A program made the translations under genes and the position numbers. Under the pieces are notes generated by a model. The model searched no databases and was not told the DNA's origin. It was given only the letters and a program-made list of their open reading frames with translations. DNA of 64,000 bases from Mimachlamys varia (taxonomy: Eukaryota > Mollusca > Bivalvia > Pectinida > Pectinidae). Position 1 is the stretch's first letter. The number at the start of each line of letters is the position of its first letter. Shown one piece after another: positions 10,142-21,301 of the stretch. The stretch spans positions 200,001 through 264,000 of the forward strand of contig OX392528.1 in assembly GCA_947623455.1 (NCBI GenBank), written 5' to 3'.

Positions 10142-10440
10142 TTTTGTGGACCTAATTGACACTTAAGTCTTCCATAGATCTCGTCCATATTTATTTTTGT
10201 GGAAGCTGACATGTCTCTGGTTAATTCTATGAGCCTTTTGTTCACCAGAAACTAATGGAATATTTTTTAACAAATGCAAATGTTAAGTGAAAAATGTGAA
10301 AACTTGGAATTCGCTGTAAAATTGTCAGATTTAAAATCAATGAAATTTAATGTCGTTTAATCTATTTTCATGCAAAACAAAAAAAATAATGACATGTTTT
10401 CAAGACTTTTATTTACTGTAAAATGCCAATGGAATGCCGT
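10142..10440. repeat. Dispersed ~300-bp repeat, copy 2
   Basis: This is the second copy of the sequence at 66-360, in the same orientation. The segment between it and the following tRNA-like SINE (about 10,441-10,850) has no counterpart at the first locus. It is either an insertion here or a deletion there. Confidence 0.75.
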
Positions 10441-10851
10441 ACATGATTAAATATAGTGGATCAGTAATTGCATATATGTTTTATATATAAACAGATAATC
10501 TGGTAGCAGTACAGAGCGAGGAAATCGGCGAATAACCACTGTGTTACATGCATAAAAATATGGATACAAATATGGTAAAATCATCATGAAATGAATATTC
10601 GGGCTTCAATCTACAGTTAATTTTGCGATTTACAAACCTGCGTCTACACAACAAATGGTAGCTTCACATGCAGACACAATGGAACACTTTCAACAAATCT
10701 ACAGCATAAAGCCAGTGTTTCTGTTATTGAATGGTGGATGGTAAGTTTGATCAAGGTCTAAGAAAAGGTAATTCTAGCTGCAGGGGTTCAATTTTAAACA
10801 GAACATATTTTTTTTAACTTAAATCTGAATTTGAATTGAGAATTAGATTTT

Positions 10852-11090
10852 AGTGCTATATATATATACATTCCTGTAGTGAAGCGGTCATCACACTTGC
10901 CACTATGTGGCAGGAGACCCAGGTTCAAATCCTGGCGGGGATCTTAGCACTAAAGTTTTACGACTCGGTTAATATTATAACTGTGTAATATCAGTTAATA
11001 CTTAAACTAATTCTTCAAGAGAGCTGTTTCAATGATAACACTGTGTGACAGGAGACCCAGGTTCAAATCCTGGCGGGGATCTTAGCACTA
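10852..11090 (+). mobile_element. Two-module tRNA-derived SINE, uninterrupted copy
   Basis: The first tRNA-like module is at 10,871-10,941 (acceptor TTCCTGT, D-arm GTGA/TCAC, T-arm CCAGG-TTCAAAT-CCTGG). The ATCTTAGCACTAAAGTTTTA linker follows. The second module, about 11,022-11,080, repeats CAGGAGACCCAGGTTCAAAT and then the ATCTTAGCACTAAAG linker start. The copy ends in AGTTAGGGTTAGGGTTTA. Both B boxes have C-to-T changes (GTTCAAATCC), so promoter strength is doubtful. This copy provides the empty site for the MITE in the 1,452-2,069 copy. Confidence 0.7.
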
Positions 11091-11099
11091 AAGTTAGGG

Positions 11100-12539
11100 T
11101 TAGGGTTTATCATACTATGACTAGAAAATGTCAATTAATACTTATAGTAATTCTTCATGAGAGCGATTAATCAAAATCAAGTTCAAGATTTATTTTATTT
11201 AAGTGTCACATGTCAATAGAGATCCTAAAAAAAATAGACAATAATGTTAAACTTGTGCGAGGTCGTCTGTACATTTACGGAAAACTTGAGAGCGAAATGT
11301 AAACTGCACAGAAGGCCGCTACGTAACGGCGACTAACGGTCCTACAGTGACGTCACACAATGGAAAGGATAACAACTTCAGCCTCCAGTTGCATTGACAC
11401 AAGTGTAAAAATGAGGGCAAACACATCTTTTTAGTTCCAGTTGTCGTTTATTTGGTTGGTTAACGTTAACGTAGTTAACGTAGTTAATGACCCTACAACA
11501 ATAAAGAATAAAACCTATCATTAACGTACAGTCATAAATTACTGCACTCGTTCTTTCTACATAGACATCATCGTGTATTAATTATATGAATACACATATT
11601 TACATTATAAGATAAAGTTATATATAATCCATAAATCTATGGATGTACCATCAGTACAGCATACGCTGTTCATACTTTAATATATTTAAATAATGATTAT
11701 AACCATTTACAAAATACTATGATAATCGCTTAGATTATATAGAAATAGTTATATTGGACTTATACATTTATAATACCTACCCTAACAATGGGTCAAGGGT
11801 CTATTGAATATCATCTGGAATATCCAGGACAATTGTAAATACTGCAAATAAAATATACAGCTAATAAGACCATGTTACACTTATACATTACCCTATCATA
11901 GCAAAACTATTAACTTATACAAAGATCAAAAGAACTTATTCATGGTATATCAACTAATTATCTTTATCGAATATGTCAACTATAATCTTTTACTTTTATA
12001 AAAGATTATTACATGTTATTTCATTCCAAACAATACATAGTTTGTTACTACTATAGTTTACTATTCTTTAAATCTTAATTACATGTAGACATTTCATGTT
12101 ACATACCTAAAAATGTCTTTGACGGCTACAGAATATTTTCTCCGTCCGTAGACAATGGCTACGTTCATTTCCCCGCCAAACCCTAACAAAGTGACCACAA
12201 AAGACACCACATGGACACATATAATGATGACGACACATAGGTAAACTGGACATTACATATACATATAAGGTAGACTCACAGTACATGACGCAACGGTCAA
12301 ATGTCGCGCAACGCGATACGGTTACTTTATAAACGGACAAATGACGTTAAAAATGACCCTATTACACAAGTACGCCAGCTAACGGTCGTGGAAGCAAAAG
12401 GAGACGGAAACCATCGACCCCTGATGGACGTGAACGACTTCAGCCGCCCGAGTCCCGCCCGCGCATCAGCTCGCCGCAACAACCGATAGCCAGCATCCGT
12501 CTGTAGCACCAGTTTGGCACAACACATCAAAGCGCGGCA
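11100..12539. other. Non-coding, nothing recognised
   Basis: This is AT-rich DNA with short local duplications such as TTAACGTTAACGTAGTTAACG near 11,460-11,490. The longest open frames (60-80 codons, 12,107-12,490) show no motif. Confidence 0.4.
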
Positions 12540-14750
12540 GGAATATATGCAGGTCAATCTCAGACAAATTTAATACAAAAGAATTTGTAAATATTATAAA
12601 AAGATATGGTATTGTTTGTTTATATGAAACTTGGGTTGGAAAAAGGATGAAGTGGAATTGGAAGGGTATGTCAGTTGTGTGTTTCCTAGAGTGCATGGTA
12701 AAAGATGCAGTATTGTAATTTTTATAAAATCAACTATTTACGATCATTGTAGAGTGATCGATAAAATTGGTTGATAACATTATATTGTTAAAGATTTCCA
12801 GTAAGAATGTCAGTGATATGTATGTATTTGCTTGTTCTTTATCATCTGTAAATAGTGGGGTTTTTTTATCACAAATGTGAAAACGATATTTTTGTCAGTC
12901 CTGAGGAATTGGTATGTGAATTATAAAGAACTGGATAAAGCGATACCAATAGCAGAACAGGTATTTGCGATGATTATATAAAGAATTGGGTAAAGTGATT
13001 GTATAAGGAGATGTCAATAGTAGAACGGGTATTTTCGATGATTATATAAAGAACTGGGTAAAGTGATTGCATAAGGAGATGTCAATAGTAGAACGGGTAT
13101 TTGCGATGATTATATAAAGAACTGGGTAAAGTGATTGTATTGGGAGATTTCAATAGCAGAACGGGTTTTTACGACGATTATATAAAGAGCTGGGTAAAGT
13201 GATTGTATAAGGAGATGTCAATAGTAGAACGGGTATTTGCGATGATTATATAAAGAACTGGGTAAAGTGATTGTATTGGGAGATTTCAATAGCAGAACGG
13301 GTATTTACGACGATTATATAAAGAGCTGGGTAAAGTGATTGTATTGGGAGATGTCAATAGTAGAACGGGTATTTGCGATGATTATATAAAGAACTGGGTA
13401 AAGTGATTGTATTGGGAGATTTCAATAGCAGAACGGGTATTTGCGATGATTATATAAAGAACTGGGTAAAGTGATTGTATTGGGAGATTTCAATAGCAGA
13501 ACGGGTATTTACGACGATTATATAAAGAACTGGGTAAAGTGATTGTATTGGGAGATGTCAATAGTAGAAAGGGTATTTGCGATGATTATATAAATAACGA
13601 TGTTGTTAATCAAGCGCCTGCGCATGCTATTTCAAATATTATCAATTATGTTAATGATTCTATACCATCCAAACGCTCCAGTTCTGACTTGTATATTAAC
13701 TAGTTTGGTAGACATCTTCTCTCACTTTCTAATAGTAGTCTAAAGTTTTTGAATAGTAGGGATCTAGTTTAATAGATTACGTATTGACTTTCTATGAATT
13801 TCTTTTTAATATTTCTCACTTTGAGAGTGGAATTTTTATTGTTTTCTCAGACCATTCTCCAAATTGTATTACTGTTGGTTTGTGTAAAAATGACGTCATT
13901 ATACCCGAGTTCAAGATGATAAATATACACATGTGAAATGGAATGAGGATCATGTAGAGAGGACAATGAATTTATTGGAGGAAAATCATAGAGAGTTGCT
14001 AAATACTTAAGCAACACTATTGCTGATAATCAGGAATGTGTTGCCGAGAGTGTGAATACATTTACCAATATGTTAAATGATTTGTTAATGCCTTTAAATA
14101 GTACTTCATCCACCCCTAGACAGGTTAGAAAAAAAATCGAGTGGAGGATAAACCATGGTTTAACAGTTTGTGTAAAATAAAAAAAAAACTGAATACAAAA
14201 ACGCATTACTTACTTTTAATTCGCTAATGTCAGAAGAAAATAAGAATTTTTCATATCAAAGAAACGTAACTATAGATTAACTTAGATTAAAGCGTGATTA
14301 TATAGCTCAGCAGGGTACGGAAAAGTAATTATAAGACTTTCTATGGTAGGTTTAAGAAAAGAAAAAGCAACGTACATTTTTTCAATTATTTTAGCGACTT
14401 GTCATCAACGGATCCTGTTGAGAATGAAATGGTCAACGAGTTTTTAACAAGTTACGATATAAATATACCAAATACTATGTTTCAAGAACTATAAATGATG
14501 AAATGACTGAGAGTGAAGTTCTTAAAGCTATCAATAAATTAAGTAACTCTAAGGCATGTGGTCCAGACCTACTGATTAATGAGTATTTTATTAAAGGTAA
14601 AGATGTCCTTATACCATGTCTTGTGGTACTGTTTAACAATACTTTTAAATCTGGGTGTTAGCCTTCACCATGGTCAGGTGGTAATATATTTCCTATTTTT
14701 AAGAAAGACATATACCATTAATAAGCAAAAACCTCAAAAATAGGGAAAGG
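12540..14750 (+). pseudogene. LINE remnant, 5' part: AP-endonuclease and start of reverse transcriptase
   Basis: Conceptual translation in shifting frames shows non-LTR retrotransposon features. GIVCLYETWV (about 12,607) is the ETW-type endonuclease motif. VLGDFNSRTG (about 13,470) is the catalytic GDFN motif. GRHLLSLSNSSLKFLNSR (about 13,708) is the C-terminal endonuclease block. SNSKACGPDLLINEYFI (about 14,540-14,595) with FNNTFKSGC is the first conserved RT block. Frameshifts and stops abound, and the segment between that block and RT motif A is largely deleted. The sequence stops at 14,754, where an LTR retrotransposon is inserted, and resumes at 22,850. The clade was not determined. Confidence 0.8.
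12912..13592 (+). repeat. 68-bp minisatellite made from the LINE endonuclease GDFN segment
   Basis: About ten head-to-tail units with GGTAAAGTGATTGTATTGGG recur every 68 bp (for example 13,261, 13,329, 13,397, 13,465). Each unit codes in one frame for KVIVLGDFNSRTGI and neighbours, so the repeat arose inside the LINE endonuclease gene. Since 68 is not a multiple of three, each unit shifts the frame and the array cannot encode a repeated peptide. Two unit types alternate irregularly, GGAGATTTCAATAGCAGAAC and GGAGATGTCAATAGTAGAAC. Confidence 0.88.
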
Positions 14751-14754
14751 CTGT

Positions 14755-15382
14755 TGTGACACAATTCAGCAACGACACGTAATATTGGATAATAGACAGT
14801 TTATTCTTGATCGTAAATTACACCGACATCACAAGTACATGTTCATGGTATTACAAAATCATTAAGCTGAATTAAAGTACTTCAGCGTTGTGTCTCAGTC
14901 TGGCTAAGTCAGTTGTCAACTTATAAGTCTTCTACATCTTTACTTGCACTATTCTGTAGCCCTCCTGGCAGCCTCTCGTGTAGACTGTCAAAGACGTAGT
15001 ACTCTATAGCCATCACAGGTGTAGACTATAAAAGACCTACTCCAGAGTCTTCGCATGGTACAGACTGTACAAGACCTACTCCATGGTCTTCTAATGACCG
15101 ACTCTTCCTATCACTACACTAGCTTGTACTTATAATTACTAATCCCCTTCGTGTGCAAAGTTAAGTGCCGTGTGCATATGTAGTATCATATTCCGAATCA
15201 ACACCTGGGTGGCACTTATCTGCCCAATACTTCACCCTACCCCGGTTTACTGATGTAATAGACAGAGACCTAATTAACAACCAGTTTACTTCAATAACAA
15301 ATTATAGCACCTAGGCTAATTAATACTTCCCACCTGGTAAACCTACCGTGATATATCATATCAGCATGACTACTTTGTTACA
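14755..15382 (-). repeat. 3' LTR (element on minus strand)
   Basis: This is a 628-bp LTR, near-identical to the one at 22,247-22,845 apart from scattered substitutions. An extra segment of about 30 bp, containing a repeated GTAGACT...AAGACCTACTCC, lies around 15,018-15,045. The inner boundary is followed by the polypurine tract. Confidence 0.9.
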
Positions 15383-15398
15383 TTGTCCCCTTTTTCAC
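15383..15398 (-). other. Polypurine tract of the LTR retrotransposon
   Basis: On the minus strand GTGAAAAAGGGGACAA directly precedes the TGTAACAAAG start of the 3' LTR. This is the expected position and composition for the plus-strand primer of reverse transcription. Confidence 0.75.
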
Positions 15399-17334
15399 AA
15401 AGAAATATAATTTTATAATTATAGTTCTTTAGATGTTATGCACACTACTTTTTCGTTCCTGTTCCTCAAGGAAATATAATTTCTAATTATAGTTCTTTAA
15501 ATAATATGCCACCATTATCCCAACTTTTTTAAAATATTTATAATTACTTTCACTCTATTCCCACTTCAGATAATTCTAAAATCAATTAATCTAGATTTAA
15601 TAACCTCCGACATCGTGCAATTCCCCGTTAAGCATCTATTAATATCTTATACTGCGCCTTAAATGACGACATGATATAGCCTTATTTTAAATGTTCAAGG
15701 TCACATACTTTTGTCGAAAAAGTCAATAGTGGGTACATATATATTCATAACAACATATTTACAGATACAAATCATTATACACAATAGCTTCTTTAAATTA
15801 ACCCATTAGATACACCTGTACAAATAATAATCAAAATGATAAAATCATTATAGAATCCACGTGGTTATGCGAATAATACTGTTAATGTCCATGGTATCTG
15901 CTTAATCATTTAAACATATATGTTGCGTCCGACATTAAAAGTTCACACAATACTGTTCATTAACTCAATCACACAAAATAAAATGATATTCCGGAAATCA
16001 AATATGATGATAATATTTAATGAAATAAATCACTATCGCGATTGTCTCATTAATACAATGTCTTTCACTAACAAAGTTGTTAGATGTTAATTCACTTAAA
16101 ATGATTAAAGAATGTCCTTTTGGTTACGTCATATCCTCAAAGATATACATCATAGTGTTCACAAGAATAATTATATATCTTCACAAGTGCACGAATAATT
16201 GAAAAGAAAATCGCAAGTGTTACATATTTCGTTGCAATGTTCCTTTTTCTTCACAGGACATTATAGTCTCTTGTGCTCTCTCCAGTCGGATAAATAAGTT
16301 TTCAGATCCACCTCCGTATAATTAAACTCATTACCGATGGTGTGTACTCTAGTCTGGTACACGTACATTATGTATATGTACATAAACACATATAACAGTT
16401 CCTGGTTCAAATAGCATCAATAACTACTTCCAGTCACATACTACTTATTCCCGTCAGATAAAAGAAATTTCAGAATCTATCTTCCTTATTTAAAAAAAAT
16501 CCGCTTCTGACGTCCGCAGATGGAATGTTCGTACAACTAAGTATTTCAGAAGGATTCACTGTCTCTCTTTGACTTCCAATAGTTAAATCATGTAACCGTC
16601 CCTTTCTCGTTGATCAGTGACGTAGACTGTCGTTTGATCTAAATGGTTGGTGTAGAGGAAACTTCTCTATAGATGTACTCCCATCCTCAGCTTAAGCCGA
16701 CACCAATTTGTAACTCAGCAAAGTGATTAGCTTACCTGACCTTTTTCATTCTCACATGCATTATTATTGATGCGTTCAGTTCTTCATGAATTATATCAAA
16801 TTACACATTTTTGCTCTGAAGTAATTTTTTAAATTAATATTTTCACTCAAGCTTTTATCAGATTTAATGTGATTACATCTAATATTTTCCTTTATTATTC
16901 TTCCATTTTTACCAAACGTTTTAGTTTATATTTTATTTTTACCTTTTTAACATTACATCTAATATCATTTGTTTTGTTTTGTTTTAATTTCATCATCCTG
17001 ATATTGAGCAAGAGATTGAATCTCACGTGCTGATGGCCAATTGGTACGAGAGAGTTCTTTCTTTAAACTCCATAACTTCTTTTACTTTGATTCCAAAGTA
17101 ACTTTTAAATTTCCTCATCAACTGACATATAATCTGAACTCTCTTCACTTATTTGGTCATCTTGGTTAGCAACTTGATCATTAATCGTTTGCAAAACTCA
17201 GCATTATCTGAGCTTGCCTCTGAATCAAGATGATGTTATCAATACACATACACATATTATCGATACCCATACGCATGTTCTCATGATATTGCATCACCAC
17301 TCTCCAAATAATTGCTCAACATCTGGGAGATATG
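15399..17334. other. LTR-element interior, no recognisable pol
   Basis: This is AT-rich, stop-riddled sequence on both strands. A local direct repeat is visible: GAAATATAATT...ATTATAGTTCTTT at 15,404 and again at 15,470. Translation of the minus strand near 17,000-17,330 gives short open stretches without reverse-transcriptase or integrase motifs. Confidence 0.4.
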
Positions 17335-17372
17335 TACGGAAGCCGGTTAGTGCCACATGAAGTAATTTTTTT

Positions 17373-17957
17373 ATGTCGTAATTACGACTTAGTATGTCGT
17401 AATTACGACTTAGTTATCTCGTAATTACGACTTAGTATGTCGTAATTACGACTTAGTTATCTCGTAATTACGACATAGTTATCTCGTAATTACGACTTAG
17501 TTATCTCGTAATTACGACATAGTTATCTCGTAATTACGACTTAGTTATCTCGTAATTACGACTTAGTTATCTCGTAATTACGACTTAGTTATCTCGTAAT
17601 TACGACTTAGTTATCTCGTAATTACGACTTAGTTATCTCGTAATTACGACATAGTTATCTCGTAATTACGACTTAGTTATCTCGTAATTACGACTTAGTT
17701 ATCTCGTAATTACGACTTAGTTATCTCGTAATTACGACTTAGTTATCTCGTAATTACGACTTAGTTATCTCGTAATTACGACATAGCTATCTCGTAATTA
17801 CGACTTAGTTATCTCGTAATTACGACTTAGTTATCTCGTAATTACGACTTAGTATGTCGTAATTACGACTTAGTTATCTCGTAATTACGACTTAGTTATC
17901 TCGTAATTACGACATAGCTATCTCGTAATTACGACTTAGTATGTCGTCATTACGATT
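17373..17957 (+). repeat. Left arm tandem array, 22-bp unit (about 26 copies)
   Basis: Units read GTAATTACGACTTAGTTATCTC with ACTTAG/ACATAG variants and occasional shorter TATG-joined units. Every unit contains the 10-bp palindrome CGTAATTACG, often extended to TCGTAATTACGA. Confidence 0.95.
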
Positions 17958-17965
17958 AAGTTATA

Positions 17966-18412
17966 CAGTGTACCCTCGACCTATTGCCACCCGAATCTAC
18001 CCCCACCCTCGCATACCGCCACCTAAAACTCTAGAACGGATTTCTGTCCTATATAATTCCCTCGTTTAGCTCGCCACCCTCGCATACCGCCATCCGCCAC
18101 ACCCTTTAAAATACAAACGTCCCGAATCGCTATATATATCCCTCGACGATAACGCCATATTGTTCTGTTTTTTAGAGATCGAGGAACTCTTTAGTGTTCC
18201 ATTTGGAATGGCATGCGGCAAAAACAGATCAATAACTATTTTCAGAAATAAATTTGTGCCAATGTAGATCTATATGACGATATAATAATAAGCTTGTTTT
18301 TTAATAAAAAGTTGGAAATGCAATCTATTATTCAATTTAATTCATGGTTATAAGGTTGTAATGAGACAATAACAATAGTTATTCAAGGTGGCGGTATAAC
18401 GAGGGTTCACTG
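17966..18412. mobile_element. 447-bp MITE, TA target duplication (pogo/Tc1-like ends)
   Basis: It begins CAGTGTACCCTCG and ends CGAGGGTTCACTG, flanked by TA on both sides (17,964-17,965 and 18,413-18,414). Subterminal repeats of CCTCGCATACCGCCA-type sequence occur at the left end, and GGTGGCGGTATAACGAGGG lies at the right end. CAGTGAACCCTCGT-like termini with a TA duplication are typical of pogo/Tigger-type elements, as I recall. There is no coding capacity. Degenerate 22-bp units lie on both sides, so it inserted into the arm array of the foldback element. Confidence 0.8.
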
Positions 18413-18583
18413 TATCTCGTAGTTTGGTCTGGTATATAGGAACCCCATTGGAAATAAGCCTTTAAGGCTTTATATGGACTATCCCAAGGAATTCAAGTCA
18501 AAATCTATGATTATAACTACCATCTGTAATATTTCAAATTCAAAAGTTTTTATGTATTTAATTGTTCCTTTTACCTGAATAAA

Positions 18584-18602
18584 TATTATTATTATTATTA
18601 TT
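18584..18602. repeat. (ATT)n microsatellite
   Basis: About six ATT units follow ACCTGAATAA in the central part of the foldback element. Confidence 0.85.
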
Positions 18603-18774
18603 GTTTCTGTATAATGCTGTGTTTTCATTGGAACGGGTGTCTTGTAGTATTTGCTGTTGTTAATTAAAGGTAAGTTAGTTTATTTTACCCATTCAATTCA
18701 GCCAGTCGCTGTCCCAGGCACCTCGGCCAATGAGAGCGTCTACGATATTGAGCATTGCCGCACATAAGATATTC

Positions 18775-19145
18775 CATAAGTCGTAATTACGAGATAACTA
18801 AGTCGTAATTACGAGATAACTAAGTCGTAATTACGAGATAACTAAGTCGTAATTACGACATAACTATGTCGTAATTACGACATAACTATGTCGTAATTAC
18901 GAGATAACTATGTCGTAATTACGAGATAATTAAGTCGTAATTACGACATACTATGTCGTAATTACGAGATAACTAAGTCGTAATTACGAGATAACTATGT
19001 CGTAATTACGAGATAACTAAGTCGTAATTACGAGATAACTATGTCGTAATTACGAGATAACTAAGTCGTAATTACGACATACTATGTCGTAATTACGAGA
19101 TAACTAAGTCGTAATTACGACCTACTAAGTCGTAATTACGACATA
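18775..19145 (-). repeat. Right arm tandem array, 22-bp unit inverted (about 17 copies)
   Basis: Units read GTCGTAATTACGAGATAACT, the reverse complement of the left-arm unit, including ACGACATA variants. Paired with the left arm this could form a very long imperfect hairpin. Confidence 0.95.
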
Positions 19146-19395
19146 AAAAGTTTACTTCATGTGGCACTACCCGGCTTCCGTAGATATGCGCTATCCATAA
19201 TCAAGTTATTACTCCGTATTTAACTGATTTACCCACACTATATATACCATAGTGTTTTTGCGAGACTTACAACAGAGACTACATGAATATCATATTCAAG
19301 CAAAGCATATAGGTATCCTCAACTCTCCGACATCCTACATAATAATTTAATCATATTTCATTACATGTAACTAATTTTTCCTATTCCTCCTTGTC

Positions 19396-20963
19396 CAGGG
19401 GCGTAGCTGCCATGTAAGCACATAAGCCCGTGCTTGCACATCCTTTTCCAAAGTATGTCTATTAAAGTCGAGAAATTTCATAATTCAACTTATATTCTTA
19501 AAAGTCCATTGATATTGTTACTCCTTTTTTTCGACTCGTCAGATTAACATATTAGGCTGCAGAAAATGTGTTAGCTATAAATACTTAAAATTCAATTTTA
19601 TTTCTTTCCCAATGCAATAGCATATAGGATTACAATATACATACATATTAAATCACATATAATTGTGCAAGATGTCGGAGACCGCAGCCAACACAATTCA
19701 AATAATATTTATAATACAGCTCACTACAACAATATAGGTAATGGCTTTATCGTGAGAAAACTTGTATACAAATGATTACCGAACAACATCCAAACATAAG
19801 CATCAGTTTGAAACTATTTCACTTAGGCTGATTTTTTTTTTTTTTATAAAATCATGTCATATTAGGTTTTAGTGATAGATATCAGCTGCTGACGAACAAA
19901 CTTATGGCACAGGGAAAGGAGAGGTGCAGGTTGATGAAGACTGTGGGCAAGTTTTATGGTCGCCATCTTGGTTTCATGGGACATGTTCTGTATCTTTAAG
20001 TGATATGAAGATGGACGTTTTTGAGTATGCTCATTAGTGTTCTCCCTTGTTTTTATTGACAATGAGGAATCGGTTCTCATTTTGAGAACCTGATGTTTAC
20101 TTGGTTGTGACCAATATGTACATGGCAGTTGTCGTCGATGAAGTAGAAGACGCTTACTCTTCCGGAACACCTGGTCTTATTCTCTTGTGCTTTTACAAGG
20201 GTCTCCATGTACATCTTTCTTTTTTTCATTTTTTGCCTCTTGTTTAATCGATTTTGAGTTCGGATTATGGTTTTGTTGACGCTTTAGTACTCTCTGTTTT
20301 TTTGTGTTTTTTTTTTAGTAAATCTGTATTAGATTTAATATACAAAAATGACATTTTTATCATTCTAAGAGTAATAAAAGAAGGGCCAATTTTTACTACA
20401 TTTCGGTTCAAACAAAATGTCCGCAAATGCAATTATTAATGAGCCCGGTCTAAATTCCGTAAGTGAAATATCTCCATAGGAAAGCATTACAGAATCAATG
20501 AAAATTCCTTTAACTTAAGATTTTCCCGTTAATTCTTTAATGCTTTTCTATGGAGATTTTTAAGTCAAGGAACTTTCGTGAAACTAGGCCTGTTCGAATT
20601 ATACAAAATTATACTTAAGGACACAACCTTGAGTTCTTACTTCCTGAGTCCTGCACAGAACATATATACTTATAAACAGAGACGTATGTATATCAAAGAT
20701 GGTTTTACATGTCTCTGGTTTTACTTGCTGATGAGTTAATGTTAAGGTATGGATAATGATTTTGTTTCCATATATCATGGAAATAAAACACATCGTATTC
20801 CATTTTTGAATTAATAATTTGTATAATGATAGGCCAGACAATGATGATTTAAACAAGTCCAAAACAATGACACCATTTGAAGTCCAAATGTGATCCAACC
20901 CTCCTCCCCAAAATTGAAAACGCCCCGGGCTTGCATATCAAAATACCTCCAGCTACGCCCCTG
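19396..20963 (-). mobile_element. 1.57-kb non-autonomous TIR element (hAT-like ends)
   Basis: The outer ends are the inverted repeats CAGGGGCGTAGCTG and CAGCTACGCCCCTG. Read on the minus strand, its first 580 bp match the sequence starting at 63,428, about 90% alike by eye, so this is a repeated family. Ends beginning CAGGGGCG recall hAT elements, but the expected 8-bp target duplication is not seen; only TTGTC/TTGCC adjoin the ends. Internal open frames (102 and 99 codons, minus) show no transposase motif. An internal inverted repeat, ATCTCCATAGGAAAGCATT against AATGCTTTTCTATGGAGAT, lies at about 20,470-20,560. The element is inserted in the LTR retrotransposon interior just past the protease motif. 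Confidence 0.75.
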
Positions 20964-21059
20964 TTGCCTATATAGTGAACTCGTGTTAATATGATGAACA
21001 CATCTATTTAATACTATTTAATTACTGCTAAATTGTCTTCTTAATCTTTGTTTTTGTTT

Positions 21060-21135
21060 AAAAGTTTTATAAATCTCCCAATGTATTAATCGCATAATAA
21101 TTCCTGAATCCACGAGAGCCCTAAGTCTCTTGTTT
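21060..21135 (-). pseudogene. Retroelement aspartic protease fragment
   Basis: On the minus strand the frame reads ALVDSGIIMRLI (active-site codons about 21,102-21,113), matching the LVDSG/A active-site pattern of retrotransposon aspartic proteases. It lies downstream of the Gag frame in the expected gag-protease order. The frame soon ends and the element is interrupted at 20,963, so no mature protein is possible. Confidence 0.6.
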
Positions 21136-21301
21136 TTTTATTTTTTTTACACGAATTTGGTTACCTGCTGGTTCTATCTTATAACTTGGGATTTTGTTTT
21201 TGGTATTATCCTTTTCATAGGATTAATTTTTTTTCCTGTATATTGATTTTCTATTTTTCATTTCTGCTGGCATCTAGCTTTTATTTCACTCCTTCTATCT
21301 G

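Larger units (their letters stand above)
17335..19182. mobile_element. Foldback-type element with palindromic tandem-repeat arms
   Basis: The outer ends are inverted repeats starting TACGGAAGCCGG and running about 45 bp through TAGTGCCACATGAAGTAA. A 6-bp duplication GATATG flanks them (17,329-17,334 and 19,183-19,188). Inside each end lies a long array of a 22-bp unit holding the palindrome TCGTAATTACGA, in opposite orientation on the two sides (17,373-17,957 and 18,775-19,145). The central part has no coding capacity and contains a MITE. This layout, long inverted arms made of tandem repeats, is that of Foldback/Galileo-like elements; the family name is inferred from structure only. It sits inside the LTR retrotransposon. 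Confidence 0.85.

Noticed and set aside
20254..20439. Short frames inside the 19,396-20,963 element as a transposase
   Set aside because: They are too short, lack any transposase motif and are not preserved in the second copy.
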